From Planctomycetaceae bacterium (lineage in GTDB: Bacteria > Planctomycetota > Planctomycetia > Pirellulales > Thermoguttaceae): a stretch of 64,000 nucleotides of DNA. The notes below the pieces were generated by a model that saw only the letters and a program-made list of their open reading frames with translations, ran no database searches and had not been told where the DNA came from. The position numbers were made by a program, and so were the translations under genes. Position 1 is the stretch's first letter. Every line of letters begins with the position of its first letter. Location of the stretch: positions 62,001 through 126,000 of the forward strand of contig JAJFVC010000017.1 in assembly GCA_021372005.1 (NCBI GenBank), in the 5' to 3' direction. Below, in pieces: positions 44,647 through 58,097 of the stretch.

Positions 44647-46209
44647 CTATTTTTCAGACGAACTTTTCTTCCAAGTGTCCGTTCGGAAGGGCGAGGCCGG
44701 TAGACCTTCTTTATTGGCCAAATTGGGCGACGCGGTGTCTCGCCAAGCGAATCGGACGGCAGCCGGTTGGGCGACACGATCGCTGTGAACGACGATCGTG
44801 TCACCATCGATCACGGCCGTGGCCGGTTCAAAATGTTGATTATCGCCGGCAATGGTGAACTCGGTCAGCGGTTTGTCGTCTTGGGCGATCAGGCCGCCGC
44901 CGATGTGATCGAATTGCAGACGAATCTTGTCGCCTTCGACCGCCATCGACTTGTAAAGCGGACCCGAGTAGATTTGCGGGCGATCGTAGACCTTGGCCAG
45001 CGCCCAAAGCGCCAACCGACGACCGACCTCTTGTTTGTTTTTCGGGTGGATGTTGGCGACGTCGCCGATATCCACGGTGACGACCATGCCCGTATTTGGC
45101 GAGTTTTGGAGCGTCATCGTTTGAGCTTCCCAAAGCTTGGCGCAATCGGCCGGATCGTGGTTTTTGTAGCGGTACGGAGCGATCTGGACGAATCCGAACG
45201 GAAAATCGCCCTGCCCCCACTCCTCACGCCACTGGCGAATCAGCAGCGGAAACAAATGGCGGTACTGGTCGGGCCGTCCAATGTTGGCCTCGCCCTGGTA
45301 CCAGATCACGCCGCGGATGGTGAACGGTTTCAGCGGCAGCAACATGCCGTTGTAGCAATTGGCCGGCCGTGCATTGCCGGTTCGCGGATCGTTGGGCTTC
45401 GGGGGAGCTTTCGGCGGGGTTTTGTCGGACGCCTTGGCCTCGGCGACTTGACGTTGCCATTGAGCTTTCTTATCTTGCCATTCCTTTTCGGCCTTTTGGG
45501 GATCGTAGGATTTCACCACTTCGTCCCACTTGGTCAGCATCTCGCGGTATTCAGGGTCCGCTTCCAACGCCGATCGGTTGATCCAGCTTTCACACGTCGA
45601 TCCGCTCCACGAGCAGTCGATCAGTCCGACGGGCACTTTCAACGCTTGATAAATCGCGCGGCCGAAGAAATAACCGGTGGCCGAGAACTTGCCGACCGTT
45701 TGCGGGCTGCACGCGACCCACGCCCCGGCAAAATTGCTCTGCGGCTCTTGCGTGCCGACGTTTGGCACGCTAATCAATCGGATCTGCGGAAACTGCGCGG
45801 CGGCGATTTCCTTTTTGCCGTTTTCCGACGCGATGACTCCTCTTCGCATGTTCGACTGGCCCGAGCAGAGCCAAACCTCGCCGACCAAAACGTCCTTGTA
45901 CGTGATCGAATCGCCAGCCGAAGTTTTGACGGTCATTTCGAGCGGCTTGTCGCTGGCTTCCAGTTTGGCGAGTGTGATGCTCCAATGTCCGTTGTCGTCG
46001 ATCTCGGTCTTGACGTTCTGGCCGGCGATGGAAACCGTCACTTCATCGCCCGTGTTGCCCGAACCCCATACGACCACGGGTCGGTCCCGCTGCAAAACCA
46101 TATGGTCGCCGAAGATCGCCGGCAGCTCCAATCCGGTTTGCGCAAAAACGGTTCCGCCAAGTACGAGCAAGAAACAAACCAAAGTCAGCAACCAGGTTCG
46201 ACGAGGCAT
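44647..46209 (-). CDS. Secreted sialate O-acetylesterase-like (SGNH) enzyme
   Basis: The 520-residue protein has a signal peptide (MPRRTWLLTLVCFLLVLGG, ending near VFAQ), a beta-sandwich N-terminal domain, and an SGNH-hydrolase core. The catalytic Ser lies in WLCSGQSNMRRG, the oxyanion Gly/Asn in VIWYQGEANIG, and Asp and His in DIGDVANIHPKNKQE. Such enzymes remove O-acetyl groups from sialic acids or plant xylans. A Lys-rich insert at about 245-280 is unusual. AAGGAG precedes ATG 46209. It probably acts in the periplasm on polysaccharides. Confidence 0.88.
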   Translation of the reverse strand: MPRRTWLLTLVCFLLVLGGTVFAQTGLELPAIFGDHMVLQRDRPVVVWGSGNTGDEVTVSIAGQNVKTEIDDNGHWSITLAKLEASDKPLEMTVKTSAGDSITYKDVLVGEVWLCSGQSNMRRGVIASENGKKEIAAAQFPQIRLISVPNVGTQEPQSNFAGAWVACSPQTVGKFSATGYFFGRAIYQALKVPVGLIDCSWSGSTCESWINRSALEADPEYREMLTKWDEVVKSYDPQKAEKEWQDKKAQWQRQVAEAKASDKTPPKAPPKPNDPRTGNARPANCYNGMLLPLKPFTIRGVIWYQGEANIGRPDQYRHLFPLLIRQWREEWGQGDFPFGFVQIAPYRYKNHDPADCAKLWEAQTMTLQNSPNTGMVVTVDIGDVANIHPKNKQEVGRRLALWALAKVYDRPQIYSGPLYKSMAVEGDKIRLQFDHIGGGLIAQDDKPLTEFTIAGDNQHFEPATAVIDGDTIVVHSDRVAQPAAVRFAWRDTASPNLANKEGLPASPFRTDTWKKSSSEK

Positions 46210-46366
46210 GACAGGCTCCTTCAAATCTGCAATCAAGCGAGGAATGGCATTCAAAGCGGCTGGAGGGATCGACACAGAACGATAAACCATTAAATCATAG
46301 AACAACGGTCACCGCAACCATGCCACAAAAACGTGGGCGCCTGCCGATTGCGCGTTTTGGAGAGGG

Positions 46367-47680
46367 TCAAGATGTTTTTGGCGACGTCTGATTGAATCGT
46401 CTCGACACCAGCACAAAGGCCAGGGTCACGGGAATCATCAGCGCGGCGAACAGGGCAAAATAGGGACCGGGTTTCAGCGTTACGCCAAGCCATGCGATTT
46501 CGCGCCCGTAAAGCGGCGTGATGAAACTGTTCAAAATATTGCCAAAAAAAACCGTCAGCAGCTAGCAGGCCGTCACGAAACTTTTCATGGTGGCCGGGGC
46601 CGCCGAAAACGCCAATTCCAGACCCACCACGGAAATACAGATCTCGGCCGTCGTGATCAACAAATACGCGACGGCCTCCCAGAGCACCGACACGCGGCCT
46701 AATTCCGCCGAACGGTAGCCGGCCACCGACATGATGCCCATCGTAATCGCCGTCAACACAAACCCGATCAGCATCTTGTCCGTCGGGCGAAGTCGAAGGC
46801 CCAGATCGGCCAACAGATGCCAAAGCACGGTGATCGGCGGCAGCAGAATCAAAATCAAAATCGGATTGAGCCCCTGAAGCTGATCGGGCGTCAGCGTGAA
46901 GCCGAACAAATGCAGATCCAGGCAATCGCGTGCAAACAGCGTCCACGTGCTGGCCGATTGATCGAAAATGCTCCAAAAGAAGGTGACGACGACGAACAGC
47001 CCGAAAATCCGACGCAGCACCACGCGGCGTTCGTAACGCTCGTCCGACGAAAGCGTGCGGCGTTGGATCGTTTCGACCGCGTAAAACGGTTTGCCGGCGG
47101 CGAAAAACAACAGGGCCAACGCCATCAAACCCGCTGCGGAGAGAAACGCGACCGGATAGCCGAAATGGCTGCGCAACGCCGGCAACGCAAACGACGAGAT
47201 GGCGGCCCCAATGTTGATCGAACCGTAAAACATGGCAAAGGCGTCGCTCCGCAGTTTTTCTTGGCCGGGCCGCTGTTGATCGTAGGTCAGGCCCATCAGC
47301 GTCGAAATGTTCGGCTTGATCACGCCGCTGCCCATGGCCAGCAGAGCCAACGAGCCGAACAAAAACCAACGGTTTTCGACGCCGATTACGGCTTGGCCGA
47401 CGATGTACGGGATCGAGAACAGAACGATCGTGCGGTATTTGCCCAAAAAGTTGTCGGCCACGTAACCGCCCACCAGCGGCAGCACGTAGCAACCGGCGAT
47501 AAACAGCGACATGATCCGGTTCGCGTCGCCATCGAGAAAACCGAGCCGTTCGGTCATGTACAACAACAGGATCGCCCGCATCCCGCAGTACGAGCATCGT
47601 TCCGCGAATTCGCCCCAAAAAAAGAACCAAAAACCCAACGGATGATCGAACACCGAAGAACGTTTTTTCTTGTCCATCAT
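46367..47680 (-). pseudogene. POT-family peptide transporter interrupted by amber codon
   Basis: Read through, the 437-codon frame is a POT/PTR proton-peptide symporter with about 12 membrane helices. The POT signatures are present (GFWFFFWGEFAERCSYCG; GSGVIKPNISTLMG; FYGSINIGAAISSF). One in-frame TAG at 46562-46564 falls inside the 11th helix region, after TMKSFVTAC. The 65 codons that follow continue the same frame perfectly (LLTVFFGNILNSFITPLYG). Family members usually carry Trp at the stop position (ACWLL), so a single TGG-to-TAG change would explain it. The gene is probably inactive, recently broken, or read through. A sequencing error is also possible. Start is ATG 47680 or 47677. Confidence 0.8.
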
Positions 47681-47718
47681 GGGAGTTTTTCCACGGAGTG
47701 AAAACGAACGGCGGGATG

Positions 47719-49416
47719 TCACGGCCTCAAATCCTCTGCGAGCGCCTTCGGGCTGAGCGGCTGCCCGGTCGCCTGTCGAGTCAATTCGTCCCATCGCAGC
47801 GTTCGGCCGGGCTCGAACACCTTGCGTTTCAAGAACTCGCCGGCCTTGGGATTGCCGACGTAGCTGGCTCCGTTCGGCGAAACGCCCGGCAGCACCTCGC
47901 GCACCAGCGCGTGATGCACCTGCGAGGCGAACATTTCACCGAGCAGATAGTTGTGATAATAAATCGGTGCGCCGACCAAGTGATATTTTGCCGCGAAGTC
48001 GGGCTGCTCGCGGTCGTCCGGCGCCCGGACGTTTTGATACTTTTCCGACAAATCCCACCACAACCGGCTCAGTTCCCGCTCGGGATCCGTCATCCGATCG
48101 GCCGATTCGTACAGCGTCATCTCGAAGCGGAACATCAATTGGCAAAACCGCGAAAACACCAGCAAGCGATCGCGTTGCAGACGGGCCGCCGCCTCGCGGA
48201 ATGGTTTGGGATCGGGGATTTTCGCGCCCATCGCGGTGAGCCACGCCTCGTTGCGCGCGAATCGCTCGAACATCATCGCGATGCCTTCGGTGCAGAGCGG
48301 ATGCGCGTCGGTTCGCAGCGCGTAGGGCAACTGCGGCGACACGTTGAGGCTGTAGACCCCGTGGCCCAACTCGTGCAGCGTCGTGGCCGTCCATTCCCAG
48401 CCGGGCACGATGTTTTCCAACACCCGCACGTCGCCCCGGCGGTCGATGTCGATGCAGAAAGCGTGCGGATTTTTGCCCGGCTGTTCGTAAAAACTGCTGC
48501 GACGCAAAATGTCGTCGACCGGCAACCCGATGCCCGCGTAAAACGTCCGACACGTTGCGACCGGATCCAGCGGCGTGTAGATCGACTCGGGCAGCGAGCC
48601 CAGCACGGCGGGGGCCTCTTGGAAGAACGGGTCGTGGTAGTGCCAAGGGCGAAGCTCCGCAACGGAAACGCCATAGCGGCGCGACAACGCGGCGTCGATC
48701 TCGCCCTTGGCCTTCAAAAACGGCTCGCGCGTCAACCGATCCAACTCGTCAAACATTTTGAGAAGCTGTTTGGGATCTTGTTCGTTGCAGTGGAGCCGCA
48801 GAGCGAAAAAATTGTCGAAGCCGAGTTTTCGCGCGGCTTGATTGCGCAGTCGGACCAACTCGATCAAGTCGCCGAACAACGCCCGCCCGACCTGTTTGCC
48901 CGCCATCCACGCCGCCTTGCGTTGGACCGAATCCGTTGAATTGCGCAGAATGGTGCGGAGATCGTTGTCGGTTCTTGGCTTACCGTCCAGCGTGGGTCGG
49001 AACACGTTGAACGTCCGCTCCGCCGCGTTCGATCGGAGGGACATTTTTTTCAACAACTCAGGGTCCACCTGCTTTTCTAGACAGCCGAGGTAAAGCACCT
49101 CGATCTGCCGAGCCAGTTGCGGGTCGGCGACGCCGGCTTGACGGACCGCCTTCAGCTCGGCGAACCGTTGCGGATCGGCCAACAGCAAATCGAGCCGCTC
49201 CTCGGCCGCTTGCTTTTTCTGAAAATCCGCCTCCTTGCCGGTCAGGTTGGCGGTCCAATAGAGTCGGGCCGCCTCGATTTCCGCCGGTCGGACCGTGGTT
49301 TCGTAATACTCGACGAACTGCCGGGCCCGAGCGTCAGACGCCCTGCCCTCGCTGGACCATGCCCCAATGGCCGTGAGCGCGACGGCCAGAGTTCCCGCCA
49401 TCTGGAAGAAAGACAT
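47719..49416 (-). CDS. Secreted M2-like (ACE-type) zinc peptidase
   Basis: The 565-residue protein has a signal peptide (about 1-26) and the gluzincin layout of M2/M3-type carboxydipeptidases. The zinc site HELGH lies near residue 380 in WTATTLHELGHGVYS, with the third ligand Glu in CTEGIAMMFE about 27 residues on. The large helical cleft is characteristic of angiotensin-converting enzyme relatives. It would cleave dipeptides from peptides in the periplasm, and the adjacent peptide transporter relic would have imported the products. GGGAGG precedes ATG 49416. Confidence 0.85.
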   Translation of the reverse strand: MSFFQMAGTLAVALTAIGAWSSEGRASDARARQFVEYYETTVRPAEIEAARLYWTANLTGKEADFQKKQAAEERLDLLLADPQRFAELKAVRQAGVADPQLARQIEVLYLGCLEKQVDPELLKKMSLRSNAAERTFNVFRPTLDGKPRTDNDLRTILRNSTDSVQRKAAWMAGKQVGRALFGDLIELVRLRNQAARKLGFDNFFALRLHCNEQDPKQLLKMFDELDRLTREPFLKAKGEIDAALSRRYGVSVAELRPWHYHDPFFQEAPAVLGSLPESIYTPLDPVATCRTFYAGIGLPVDDILRRSSFYEQPGKNPHAFCIDIDRRGDVRVLENIVPGWEWTATTLHELGHGVYSLNVSPQLPYALRTDAHPLCTEGIAMMFERFARNEAWLTAMGAKIPDPKPFREAAARLQRDRLLVFSRFCQLMFRFEMTLYESADRMTDPERELSRLWWDLSEKYQNVRAPDDREQPDFAAKYHLVGAPIYYHNYLLGEMFASQVHHALVREVLPGVSPNGASYVGNPKAGEFLKRKVFEPGRTLRWDELTRQATGQPLSPKALAEDLRP

Positions 49417-49509
49417 CCGAGCGACCTCCCAAGCAAGATTTTGCGCGGTTGCGTTTCGCAAAATGGCTATGCTACGGGAGAGATCGCCCCGGTGCAAGTG
49501 TCGCGTCGA

Positions 49510-50451
49510 TCAATTGGGACGATAGGCCGATTGTCGATTCTTGCGGCGAACCAGCTCGTTGGCGTAATGCCGGCCGAGCTGATCGGCATGCTGTTGGGCC
49601 CAGTCGATCAGCGAAGTAACGCCGGTGGGCGAGCCGTCGACGTCCAGCAGATTGGACATCAGCCCCGTGATTTCGTCCCGCGTCACCACGACGTCGCCCA
49701 TCCAACGGCCCAACATCCATGCGGCGGTCCACCCGAACCACGGTGGCACGCTCACCATCGGACGCCCGTGGCCAATGGCCCGCGCAATGGTTCGGACGAG
49801 TTCACGATAAGTAAAGCGATCGGGCCCCACGGCGTTGAGCGTCACGTTGTCGCGGAGCCGACCCTGTTCGACGGCCAGCGAGGCCAGATCGTCGACATGG
49901 ATCGGACGCACGCGATAGCGGCCGTCGCCAAAAATGCCGAACACCGGCAAGTGCCGCAGCATCCACGCGATGTTGTTGACCAGCACGTCGGCCTCGCCAA
50001 ACAGGACGGCGGGTCGCAGGATCGCGTAGGAAACGCCGGATGCGATCAACGCCTTTTCCAGAATCGCCTTGTTCCGAAAATACGGCAGCGGCGAGTCTTC
50101 GGACGGGTTGGTGATGCTGATGTGAACGATGCGTTGAACGCCTGCCCGACGCGCCGCCTCGAACAACACGCGCGTGTTTTGAACCGGGTCGGCTTGTTGG
50201 AATGATCTGTGGTTGAATCGAACCCAATAGGTGTTGTACAGCGTTTCGACGCCGCGCAATTGATCGGCCAGCGCGTCGGGTGCGTCGAAATGAAACGGCA
50301 TCGCCCGCACGCGATCTCCGAAGGGATTGGCCCGGTGCGGCGAGTTGGTCAACGTGACGACGGTTCGTCCGCGGTCGAGAAGCTGTCGAGCGATGGATTG
50401 GCCCGAGTAACCGAACGCTCCGGTCACGGCGTCGACGGCGTTTTCGGACAT
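49510..50451 (-). CDS. NAD(P)-binding SDR-like protein
   Basis: The 313-residue protein is an atypical short-chain dehydrogenase/NmrA-like or complex-I-associated type protein. The Rossmann motif GAFGYSG is at residues 11-17. YFRNKAILEKALIASGV carries the K of the Y/F-xxxK signature with Tyr retained (PYFRNK). A final YANELVRRK tail is charged. It may be a reductase, epimerase or assembly factor. Its ATG at 50451 lies inside the end of the rlmN-like gene (28-base overlap), so they share a transcript. Confidence 0.78.
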   Translation of the reverse strand: MSENAVDAVTGAFGYSGQSIARQLLDRGRTVVTLTNSPHRANPFGDRVRAMPFHFDAPDALADQLRGVETLYNTYWVRFNHRSFQQADPVQNTRVLFEAARRAGVQRIVHISITNPSEDSPLPYFRNKAILEKALIASGVSYAILRPAVLFGEADVLVNNIAWMLRHLPVFGIFGDGRYRVRPIHVDDLASLAVEQGRLRDNVTLNAVGPDRFTYRELVRTIARAIGHGRPMVSVPPWFGWTAAWMLGRWMGDVVVTRDEITGLMSNLLDVDGSPTGVTSLIDWAQQHADQLGRHYANELVRRKNRQSAYRPN

Positions 50452-51560
50452 GGTTCTGGCCTCTGAGGCGATTGCGGCTCCCGGCAACGGCTCAACATTC
50501 CACAGGCGGCGTGGATGTCGCGGCCGCCGCTGTAACGACGGGCCACCGGTTGGCCGAGTTCCGCACTCAAGGCGTCGCGGAACGTAGCGAGCTCTTCGGT
50601 CGACGGCGGCTTCCAACGGCCGGTCGGGTCGTTGATGTCAATCAAGTCTAGCTTGATCGGTAGCCCGCGGGCAAGCGAGGCTAGTTGGCGGGCGTCTTCC
50701 GGACAGGTGTTTAGGCCGGAAATCATTGTCCACGCCAGGATGACCCGCCGTCCGGTGGCTGCGTGATATTCTCGCAAGGCATCGAAAAGTTCGGCCGTCG
50801 GGTATTGTTTTTCGACCGGCATCCAGCGGCGCCGCAACTCCGGATCGGCCGTGTTCAATGAAACAACAAGCCGATAGGGTTTTTGAAGGGCGATGAAACG
50901 TCGGATGCCCGGGGTGACGCCGGCCGTCGAAATCGTGATTGCTTTGCCGGCGATGGCCAGTCCGTAAGAGGCGGTCATCAATCGTGCGGCCTGCGCGACG
51001 GCGTCGAAGTTGAGCATCGGCTCGCCCATGCCCATAAAAACGACCCCTCGCACCGGATGTTCCGAGTCGGCTTGGACTTGAATCACTTGATCGAGGATCT
51101 CCCACGGCGCCAGATTGCGCCGAAAACCCATCCGTCCGGTGGCGCAAAACCGGCAGCCCAGCGAACAGCCGACCTGCGAGCTGACGCAGACCACATATTT
51201 CGGATCCTCCGGCCGATGCAACAGCGGGATGCGCACGGTCTCGAAGGCGTCCTCCTCCGCGCCGCGAAACAGATACTTGGCAAAATTGTCCTGCGGAGAA
51301 ACTTTTCGATCGAGCAACGTCAACCTAGGGATGACGGTGCAACGTCGCACCCGTTCGATCATTGCGGCCGGCAGCCCGTCGGCCTGCGGCGTCGGCCACT
51401 GCTGGCGTCGCACGGCGGCGGCGTGGATTTGCCGGGCCTGCCGCAACGTGACGCCCAGCGGCTCGAGCTGCTCGCACAATTGCTCGGCGTCAAAATTTTT
51501 GAGAAGGATTGGAGCGGTTTCGAGAATTTCCAAGATGGCGAGGCGGCCCCGATGGGGCAC
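50424..51560 (-). CDS. rlmN: 23S rRNA (adenine-C2) methyltransferase RlmN-like
   Basis: The 378-residue radical SAM enzyme carries the CX3CX2C iron-sulfur motif ([12 protein letters not shown]; about residues 132-139) and the second essential Cys in DIHAACGM near residue 357, as in RlmN/Cfr methyltransferases. [12 protein letters not shown] and [13 protein letters not shown] are further signatures. It methylates C2 of adenine in 23S rRNA and some tRNAs. The start is uncertain: the frame extends to ATG 51650, but family length fits the GTG at 51560 or TTG 51533. It is divergent from carB. Confidence 0.88.
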   Translation of the reverse strand: MPHRGRLAILEILETAPILLKNFDAEQLCEQLEPLGVTLRQARQIHAAAVRRQQWPTPQADGLPAAMIERVRRCTVIPRLTLLDRKVSPQDNFAKYLFRGAEEDAFETVRIPLLHRPEDPKYVVCVSSQVGCSLGCRFCATGRMGFRRNLAPWEILDQVIQVQADSEHPVRGVVFMGMGEPMLNFDAVAQAARLMTASYGLAIAGKAITISTAGVTPGIRRFIALQKPYRLVVSLNTADPELRRRWMPVEKQYPTAELFDALREYHAATGRRVILAWTMISGLNTCPEDARQLASLARGLPIKLDLIDINDPTGRWKPPSTEELATFRDALSAELGQPVARRYSGGRDIHAACGMLSRCREPQSPQRPEPCPKTPSTP

Positions 51561-51742
51561 GACCGAAAGGGTTAGGCCATCATGGCGCGCCGGTCGACGA
51601 ATGTCAACGAGAGCCCCCCCTTGTAAATTGCGCGGACGGCATGCTAACATTAGGAAATTTTATACAGCACGTGCTTCCCCCATTGGTTGGGAATTTTTTC
51701 GTGGGGGCTCGCTTCATCGCATTTTTTAGGGAAACCTACGCT

Positions 51743-55014
<3,272 letters not shown>

Positions 55015-55018
<4 letters not shown>

Positions 55019-55884
55019 TTGGGCACGTGGTTGACGGCCTGGCCGAACGGCCGGCTATGCTCGCGCATGTCGCCCAAGCGTCGCTGCATCCACTGTTGCT
55101 TGGCCACCACGGCTCGAATCAATCGCTTGTCGCCGGGGCGCAGTTTCGCCGTGTTCAAATAGGTCCGCATGAACGCCAATCGGTGCGTGCAGCTAATTAA
55201 CTCCGGCGGCACGGACCAGGCCAACTGGGCGAGGTCTTTGACGATCCAGTGACGCCGCCACCGCTTGCGGTGCTGCACTCGTTGCAGGTCGATCAACCGC
55301 AATTCAAATTCGCCGGGCGGCGACTCGCGAACGAAGAAATGGCCCGCGTAAAAGTCACGGTGATTGAATCCGGCATCGTGAAAGGTGCGAGCCAACCGGG
55401 CGGTGCGACGGATCAGATCGTCCAGCGTGCGATCTCGGCCCACAGTCACTTCACACGGCCGCTGGGCGAACCGTTCGGGCAGAAAGAACTGCAACTCGAA
55501 AAAACCGCTCAGCTCCTCGGTGATCAAAAACGATTCGACCAGGCCGTCGTCGCGGAACCGTTCGCCAAACGCCATGACTCGCATGTTCGGGACGCCGACC
55601 TCGCGCAGTCGGAGCGTGTTTTCCGCCTCGACGCGCGCGGCCGTTTTGGTTCGATGTCGCTGTTTCAGCCGGACGTGATGTTTTTTGAGATAAACGCGAC
55701 GATGACCGCCCTCGCCGTCGGGCAGATCGAATCGCCAATTCTCTCGATCGGGCATCGATCGCCAGCAAAAGCCATCCGTGGCGGCCATCACTCGATCGAA
55801 ACGGTCCCAGCCGGCCTGTTGCAACAACGGCAGAAACTCGGGGTCGATCCAAAACGTCTCTTGAGCAATGGCGGACATAATCAT
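55015..55884 (-). CDS. Lipopolysaccharide core kinase-like (RfaP/InaA family)
   Basis: The 289-residue protein has the protein-kinase-like fold of LPS core sugar kinases. Lys in YLKKHHV is the ATP-binding residue, [11 protein letters not shown] carries the catalytic HxD, and [10 protein letters not shown] the metal-binding IDxxR in place of DFG. It follows the heptosyltransferase gene by 13 bases on the same strand and lies behind lpxK, forming an LPS operon. The likely role is to phosphorylate a core heptose or Kdo. TTG 55887, ATG 55884 and ATG 55878 are possible starts. Confidence 0.82.
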
Positions 55885-55897
55885 CAATCAATTGGCG

Positions 55898-56941
55898 TTA
55901 TTTTATTGTTTCTTCGAGCAACTGCACGACCGCCGTGAAAACCGTCTCGACGGAGAGATCTTGCATGCAGCGATGATGTCCGAGCGGGCAGGTTCGCCGA
56001 TGGCAGCCGATGCAGTCCAGGTCGAGCGTCAAGTGGATCGCCCGCTGCGTCGGATTTTCGCTCCAGATGGGCAGCATCGGGCCGAACAAAGTCACCAGCG
56101 GCAAACCAAACGCGGCGGCCATGTGACGCGGCCCGCTGTCGGTCGAAACCATCAAGCGACAGCGACGCATGCACGCCTTGGTCGTGCCGAAATCCATCGG
56201 CTGGTCGGCCATCGAACGAACTCGACTCCGACCGGACAACTCGACGATGCGTCGGGCGATGTCGCGTTCTTTCGGACCGCAAAACGCCAGTACCTCGTGG
56301 TCCAGTTCGTCGACGATGCGTCGAGCCAGAGCCGCGAAATGCTCGATCGGCCAAAGTTTCGAGCCACCGTACGCTCCGCTCGAGTTCAAAGCGATGATTG
56401 GACGACTTGTCTGCAACCCGAGCCGTTCAAAAACCGCGTCGGCCGAACGCTCATCGGCCTCGACGGTGGCGAGCTCCAATCGCGGGGATTCAGGCGGGCA
56501 ATCCAACGCCCGGGCGATCTCCAAATACGAATCGACCATCGGCTGCGCAATCAGCCGACGACCGATTTTGGGCGGAAAGAGCTTGCCGGTCAGCAGCGGT
56601 CCTCGCCCGTAACGAACGTATCCGACGCGCTGATCGGCCCGACCCAGCCACGCCACGACCGCCACACGCAAGGAATTGGGCAACAGGATGGCCAGATCGA
56701 ACCGTTCGTGGCGCATTCGTTGCGCCACGGACCAGGCGTGTTGCGAACGATCCTTCGATCGAGGGTCGAAAAACCATTGCTCGTCGAGCCAATCGGTCCC
56801 GCGCAGCACGTCGGCCAGATAAGGTCGAAGCAGGCCTACGATTTTCGTCGTTCGTCCAAAATGGTTTCGCACCGCGCGGAGCGTGGGCGTGGCCATCACG
56901 AGATCGCCCAACCAATTCGGTAAAAAAACGGCGATGTTCAT
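55898..56941 (-). CDS. waaF: LPS heptosyltransferase (WaaF-like, GT9)
   Basis: The 347-residue GT9 enzyme starts MNIAVFLPNWLGDLVMATP, the family's acceptor-side motif, and has LALNSSGAYGGSKLWPI-type and MVSTDSGPRHMAAAFGLP donor-binding motifs, the latter with Asp and Gly for ADP-heptose. It would add heptose to the LPS inner core on the cytoplasmic face. Its ATG at 56941 overlaps the TGA of lpxK by one base (TGATG), showing translational coupling. A CIGCHRRTCPLGHHRC cysteine/histidine cluster near the C terminus recalls a metal site seen in some GT9 enzymes. Confidence 0.88.
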   Translation of the reverse strand: MNIAVFLPNWLGDLVMATPTLRAVRNHFGRTTKIVGLLRPYLADVLRGTDWLDEQWFFDPRSKDRSQHAWSVAQRMRHERFDLAILLPNSLRVAVVAWLGRADQRVGYVRYGRGPLLTGKLFPPKIGRRLIAQPMVDSYLEIARALDCPPESPRLELATVEADERSADAVFERLGLQTSRPIIALNSSGAYGGSKLWPIEHFAALARRIVDELDHEVLAFCGPKERDIARRIVELSGRSRVRSMADQPMDFGTTKACMRRCRLMVSTDSGPRHMAAAFGLPLVTLFGPMLPIWSENPTQRAIHLTLDLDCIGCHRRTCPLGHHRCMQDLSVETVFTAVVQLLEETIK

Positions 56942-58008
56942 CACAAATTAGAATAACGATTCGCCAACAGCTTGTGTAGGCGACCTTCGAACTCATCGCG
57001 GCCGGCAAGAAAGTCCAGCTCGATCTCGACGGCCCAGAGCGGGCAATTGCCCAAACGCTCGGTGGTCAGCTTGGCCAGATCCTTGCCGGTGCAAAGAACC
57101 GCCTCGGCGCCCAAGGTCGACGCCCATGCGGCAAGCCGATCGAGCTGGGCCGACTCGAACCGGTGGTGATCGGGAAACTCGCAAAACCCGACCAATCGGC
57201 CGCCGAGCGACTCCACCGTGCGGCGAAATCCGGCGGGATTGCCGATGCCGCAAAAGGCCGCGATCGGCCGATCACGTAGAATTTCCAACGTTGATTCGCA
57301 CCCCAGAGCGGATCGAAGCCGCTGCGGCCGATGGGCCAGTTCGACGCGGATGGCCTGCGGGGCGTAGCGTTCGACCGTGCGCCAAATCGTCTCACGTTCG
57401 GACGGCGTGACCAGATCGGCGCGAGAAATCGCCACGACGTCCGCCCGACGCAATCCGTCGAGCGATTCGCGCAACATCCCGCGCGGAAAAAGGTGTTGAA
57501 AACCAAAAGGCTCAAGGGCGTCCAATAAAACGATGTCCAAATGGCGGGCGATTCGTCGATGCTGGAACCCGTCGTCCAAAACAATTGCGTCGACGCCGAA
57601 CTCCGCGATCGCCCGGCGCGCGGCGGCGACGCGGTCTGGATTTTGCAGGTGTGGCACGTTGGGCAGCAGACGTTTCAGTTCGACGGCCTCGTCATTTGGT
57701 TGGCCGGGTTTTGATCCGTAGCCGCGACTGATCACGGCCGGCTGCATGCCCTGGGCGAGAAACCAGCGGGCCAGCCAGCCGACCAGCGGCGTTTTGCCGG
57801 TGCCGCCTAGCGTGATGTTGCCGACGCTCACGACCGGCATATCGATGCGATAGACGCGCGCCGCGCCGCGGTCGTAGCGGCGGTTGCGCCATTGGATGAC
57901 CGCTGCGTACGGCCAAGCAAAGACGTGGAGCAAACCACGCAACAGGCTGGCCGAAAGGCCGTGACGCCGCCCGCTCTGTAGATTGCGAAAAGCCGCCGGG
58001 TCGAACAA
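56941..58008 (-). CDS. lpxK: Tetraacyldisaccharide 4'-kinase LpxK
   Basis: The 355-residue kinase phosphorylates the 4' position of the lipid A disaccharide at the inner membrane. The Walker A is in VGNITLGGTGKTPLV at about 62-76, the catalytic DDGFQH is present (VLDDGFQHRR), and GFCEFPDHHRF lies in the C-terminal half. An N-terminal hydrophobic helix anchors it. The start is a TTG at 58008, with GGGAGGGAG 9 bases upstream. It is the first gene of the lpxK, waaF, kinase operon. Confidence 0.92.
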   Translation of the reverse strand: MFDPAAFRNLQSGRRHGLSASLLRGLLHVFAWPYAAVIQWRNRRYDRGAARVYRIDMPVVSVGNITLGGTGKTPLVGWLARWFLAQGMQPAVISRGYGSKPGQPNDEAVELKRLLPNVPHLQNPDRVAAARRAIAEFGVDAIVLDDGFQHRRIARHLDIVLLDALEPFGFQHLFPRGMLRESLDGLRRADVVAISRADLVTPSERETIWRTVERYAPQAIRVELAHRPQRLRSALGCESTLEILRDRPIAAFCGIGNPAGFRRTVESLGGRLVGFCEFPDHHRFESAQLDRLAAWASTLGAEAVLCTGKDLAKLTTERLGNCPLWAVEIELDFLAGRDEFEGRLHKLLANRYSNL

Positions 58009-58085
58009 GTTTTTTCGCTCCCTCCCGAATCGGGACCGGTCGGCGACCTATCCCGCGAGTGATTTCGATGGTTCGTGGCGCATAG

Positions 58086-58091
58086 TATAAT
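58086..58091 (+). promoter_or_regulatory. Consensus -10 box, leaderless start
   Basis: A perfect TATAAT lies 6 bases before ATG 58098, so the transcript should begin at or next to the start codon. Only weak -35 matches are found at the usual distance. Confidence 0.6.
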
Positions 58092-58097
58092 GACAGC

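Noticed and set aside
44767-46293. 508-codon frame antisense to the sialate O-acetylesterase
   Set aside because: Complement of a gene with signal peptide and catalytic motifs.
46290-47630. 446-codon second frame across the transporter, which could suggest a different intact gene
   Set aside because: The other frame encodes Arg/His-rich sequence without membrane helices; the transporter frame is the real one, interrupted by TAG.
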